The position numbers were made by a program, and so were the translations under genes. Below the pieces are notes generated by a model, which worked only from the letters and a program-made list of their open reading frames with translations, did not search any database and was not told the origin of the DNA. A stretch of 6,968 nucleotides of DNA. Source: CAZXDS01 sp964639525 (GTDB lineage Bacteria > Bacteroidota > Ignavibacteria > Ignavibacteriales > Melioribacteraceae). The stretch is taken from NCBI GenBank assembly GCA_964639525.1, contig CAZXDS010000174.1:1-6968 (forward strand), in the 5' to 3' direction. The first letter of the stretch is position 1, and each line of letters begins with the position of its first letter. This document shows positions 5,381 to 6,968 of the stretch, piece by piece.

Positions 5381-6220
5381 CTATTTTAAAGTATAAATCA
5401 TTATGTTTTTTGAAGTAAGAACATATATTTTATTTTGAAAAACAGCAACTTCTTTAATAATTAAACTTGTAGAATTTATTTCTTCGGGAATAAATTTTAT
5501 GAACTTTGGATCCGGTTTAGATAAATCAGTGTATTCAATAACAGAATTATTGTTTACAGTTAAGTAATAAAAAGTAATGTTAATATTATCGGGTGCGAAC
5601 CCGGGGTTTAATTTCAGCAAACCCGTACCGTATTGGTCGTAAATAAAAATTTGATTATTATTTATAACAAATACTTTCCCGTCAGGAGAAATTGCCAGAG
5701 CTTTCGGTTCGGAAAGAGTGTATTGTCCGGCATCGGTGTATCCGATATCAAGTAAATAGTTCCCATTCAAGTCATATTTTAAAACACGGTTATTATCAGA
5801 GTCGAGTATAAAATAGTCTCCCTGGTTTGAAATTCCAAAACCGTTAGGATATGCAAATGATTGATTGCTTTCGAGATTTTCATTTGAAAAGGCTGATATG
5901 AAATTCATAAATTTATCAAAAACTTGAATCCGGTCATTGTTTTTATCGGCAACGTATATTCTTAACGTACTGGCATAAACATCAACAGGATCATCGAAGG
6001 AAGCTTTGTCCCAACCAAAACCGCCGATAGAATGAATTACATTGCCGAGAGTGTCGCATTCAATCAATTCGTTTTCTCGTGAATCAACAACATAAATACT
6101 TCCGTTTGGGTTGAGGGAAAAGGAAACAGCATTCTTAAAAGAGGCAATAGACTTAACAAACGTCTGTCCATATACTGCCGATGCTAAAATCAATATTCCT
6201 GTTATGATCTTAAGTTTCAT
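5381..6220 (-). CDS. Secreted NHL-repeat beta-propeller protein
   Basis: 279 residues with a Sec signal peptide (MKLKIITGILILASAVYGQ, cleavage likely after Gly18), so exported to the periplasm or beyond. The rest is a run of about six NHL-type blades starting near residues 31, 76, 123, 170, 209 and 250. The clearest read IYVVDSRENELIECD, IYVADKNNDRIQVFD and YFILDSDNNRVLKYD, each with the D-x-x-N-x-x-I/V pattern, followed by a G-N or F-I turn into the next blade. NHL propellers usually bind proteins, peptides or other ligands; no catalytic residues are apparent. The last two blades are diverged. It is the first gene of an operon with DUF2085 and a small membrane protein, which suggests a periplasmic partner or sensor for them. 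The start follows an AT-rich leader without a Shine-Dalgarno; the signal peptide fixes it. Confidence 0.9.
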   Translation of the reverse strand: MKLKIITGILILASAVYGQTFVKSIASFKNAVSFSLNPNGSIYVVDSRENELIECDTLGNVIHSIGGFGWDKASFDDPVDVYASTLRIYVADKNNDRIQVFDKFMNFISAFSNENLESNQSFAYPNGFGISNQGDYFILDSDNNRVLKYDLNGNYLLDIGYTDAGQYTLSEPKALAISPDGKVFVINNNQIFIYDQYGTGLLKLNPGFAPDNINITFYYLTVNNNSVIEYTDLSKPDPKFIKFIPEEINSTSLIIKEVAVFQNKIYVLTSKNIMIYTLK

Positions 6221-6240
6221 AAAATAAATATATGAATATG

Positions 6241-6269
6241 CGAGATTACAAAAAAGGTAAAAAGTTCAA
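6241..6269 (-). promoter_or_regulatory. Weak candidate promoter of NHL-DUF2085 operon
   Basis: On the minus strand TTGAAC (6264-6269) and TAATCTCG (6241-6248) lie 15 bases apart, an imperfect version of the TTG-TAnnTTTG pattern seen elsewhere in the window, about 20 bases before the ATG. The spacing is short (TTG-N18) and the second box matches only partly. The remainder of the 152-bp divergent region to the plus-strand gene is AT-rich, and no good promoter for that gene was found. Confidence 0.3.
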
Positions 6270-6372
6270 AAATTTTCTAATTATTCATTGCCGCGGCGAA
6301 TTAATTATCCTATGATTTATAGAGCAACGTATTTTGCTTATTAGTATATTTCTCAATAAAATTTATTAAAAA

Positions 6373-6792
6373 ATGAAAATAAATAATAAAATATTCATGC
6401 TGTTAACATTTGCTATTCTATTTGGATTAAATCAAATAAACTATTCACAAGCGAAAGAAACTACAATTGATTCTCTCATAACGCAAACAGATAATCTTCA
6501 AGATTCAATTAGCAGTAAAAATATTGAATTAGAAAAACTTAAACGAAAAATAAAATTATTGGAAGGTGAAAATTCTTTCACTTTTTCAAATAGAGATAAA
6601 TGGAGGAAGTTGGAAAGGTATATGTCGATTAAGGAAGTTGAACATCTTTTGGGCGAACCAACTTCAATAGACGAGTCCGCCAGTTCCACACGATATTGGT
6701 ACGGCAACGGATTTATCAATTTTAATGCTTTCAAAAAAGTTAGTGATTGGTCTGAACCGAGAAAAAATAGAATTGAAATAATAGAGCACTGA
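6373..6792 (+). CDS. Secreted coiled-coil protein with BamE/SmpA-like domain
   Basis: 139 residues. An N-terminal signal peptide (about 1-26, hydrophobic 8-20, ending NYSQA) has no lipobox cysteine, so the product is soluble in the periplasm, not a lipoprotein. Residues 30-66 are charged and heptad-like (IDSLITQTDNLQDSISSKN... LEKLKRKIKLLE), a likely coiled coil. Residues 77-120 read WRKLERYMSIKEVEHLLGEPT... RYWYGNGFINF, which follows the BamE/SmpA pattern (L-x-x-G/Y-M-s-x-x-e-V-x-x-L-L-G-x-P, then an aromatic strand). In the family this alpha-beta fold acts in outer-membrane assembly or as a protein-binding module; here the usual Gly before Met is Tyr83. It stands alone, divergent from the NHL operon, with an AT-rich leader lacking a Shine-Dalgarno. 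True BamE function is not implied. Confidence 0.85.
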   Translation: MKINNKIFMLLTFAILFGLNQINYSQAKETTIDSLITQTDNLQDSISSKNIELEKLKRKIKLLEGENSFTFSNRDKWRKLERYMSIKEVEHLLGEPTSIDESASSTRYWYGNGFINFNAFKKVSDWSEPRKNRIEIIEH

Positions 6793-6803
6793 GAAAATTA
6801 TAA

Positions 6804-6834
6804 TTGATTTTAGAATGCGACTTCCATATTTTTG
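6804..6834 (+). promoter_or_regulatory. tRNA-Gln promoter (TTG-N20-TATTTTTG)
   Basis: TTG at 6804-6806 and TATTTTTG at 6827-6834 are exactly 20 bases apart and match the Bacteroidetes -33/-7 consensus. The tRNA begins 13 bases past the -7 box, which implies a leader of only some 6-9 bases. The same geometry is found at the tetR promoter. Confidence 0.75.
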
Positions 6835-6847
6835 AACTCTTAAATAT

Positions 6848-6920
6848 TGTCCCGTGGTGTAATTGGCAACACGTCTGATTCTGGTTCAGAAGAGTCCGGG
6901 TTCGACCCCTGGCGGGACAA
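6848..6920 (+). tRNA. tRNA-Gln, anticodon CTG
   Basis: Full cloverleaf of 73 bases. Acceptor arms are TGTCCCG (6848-6854) and CGGGACA (6913-6919), with discriminator A6920. The D arm is GTGT/ACAC (6857-6860 and 6869-6872), and the anticodon stem is TCTGA/TCAGA around the loop TTCTGGT, with anticodon CTG at 6881-6883. The T arm is CCGGG/CCTGG (one G-U) with loop TTCGACC. The weak first pair U1-A72 is a common feature of tRNA-Gln, which agrees with the anticodon. The 3' CCA is not encoded (the sequence continues CAACAAAG), so it must be added by the nucleotidyltransferase. It reads CAG codons. Confidence 0.96.
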
Positions 6921-6968
6921 CAAAGTTTTATCTCTCTCTCTCACTTCTTTAAGAATATGACAAAATTT

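Noticed and set aside
6498..6734. Minus-strand frame antisense to the BamE-like gene
   Set aside because: Shadow of the plus-strand gene, which has a signal peptide and domain pattern.
6931..6942. (TC)6 run after the tRNA as a terminator or phase-variable tract
   Set aside because: Too short, not in a gene or promoter, and without a stem-loop before it.
6848..6968. Integration (attachment) site of a mobile element at the tRNA 3' end
   Set aside because: No integrase gene and no second copy of the tRNA 3' end are visible in the window; only 48 bases follow the tRNA.

Overview
The window is a 6,968-base, AT-rich piece of bacterial chromosome, probably from the Bacteroidota/Chlorobiota/Ignavibacteriota (FCB) group, perhaps an Ignavibacteria-like member. 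The grounds are circumstantial. Two promoters fit TTG-N20-TAnnTTTG, the major-sigma consensus described for Bacteroidetes. Most genes lack a Shine-Dalgarno. The intergenic DNA is full of short palindromic repeats. A run of exactly 100 N (3263-3362) shows that this is a draft scaffold joined across a repeat.

Layout, left to right. (A) 1-3071, all on the minus strand: a TetR-family regulator (2432-3007), a secreted cytochrome c'-like protein (1854-2351) and an RND/MMPL-type exporter (1-1853, cut by the window edge). The cytochrome stop codon touches the exporter start codon. A 20-bp near-palindrome, GTTAGTTAATATTCACTAAC, lies right after the -7 box of the tetR promoter. A 17/20 copy lies just upstream of the cytochrome gene. 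The regulator therefore very likely represses itself and the cytochrome-exporter operon.

(B) 3072-4386, about 1.3 kb without a credible gene. It holds at least seven copies of a 55-59-bp repeat built around the hairpin GTTGACTTCAGTCAAC, a higher-order composite repeat, two copies of the hairpin CCGTTGCATAAATGCAACGG plus a half copy, a pair of ACACCGTAGGTGT hairpins 55 bp apart, and several other stem-loops. The assembly gap falls inside the tandem array.

(C) 4387-6220, minus strand: a compact three-gene envelope operon read as NHL-repeat beta-propeller (5381-6220), DUF2085 membrane protein (4888-5370) and a small multi-pass membrane protein of unknown function (4387-4887). A 9-bp stem-loop at 4323-4344 may end it.

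(D) 6373-6968, plus strand: a small secreted protein with a coiled coil and a BamE/SmpA-like C-terminal domain (6373-6792), then tRNA-Gln(CTG) at 6848-6920 with its own clear promoter.

No CRISPR array, transposase gene, phage gene or rRNA is visible. The features most worth a second look are the palindrome-rich repeat region and the TetR-operator / cytochrome c' / RND arrangement.
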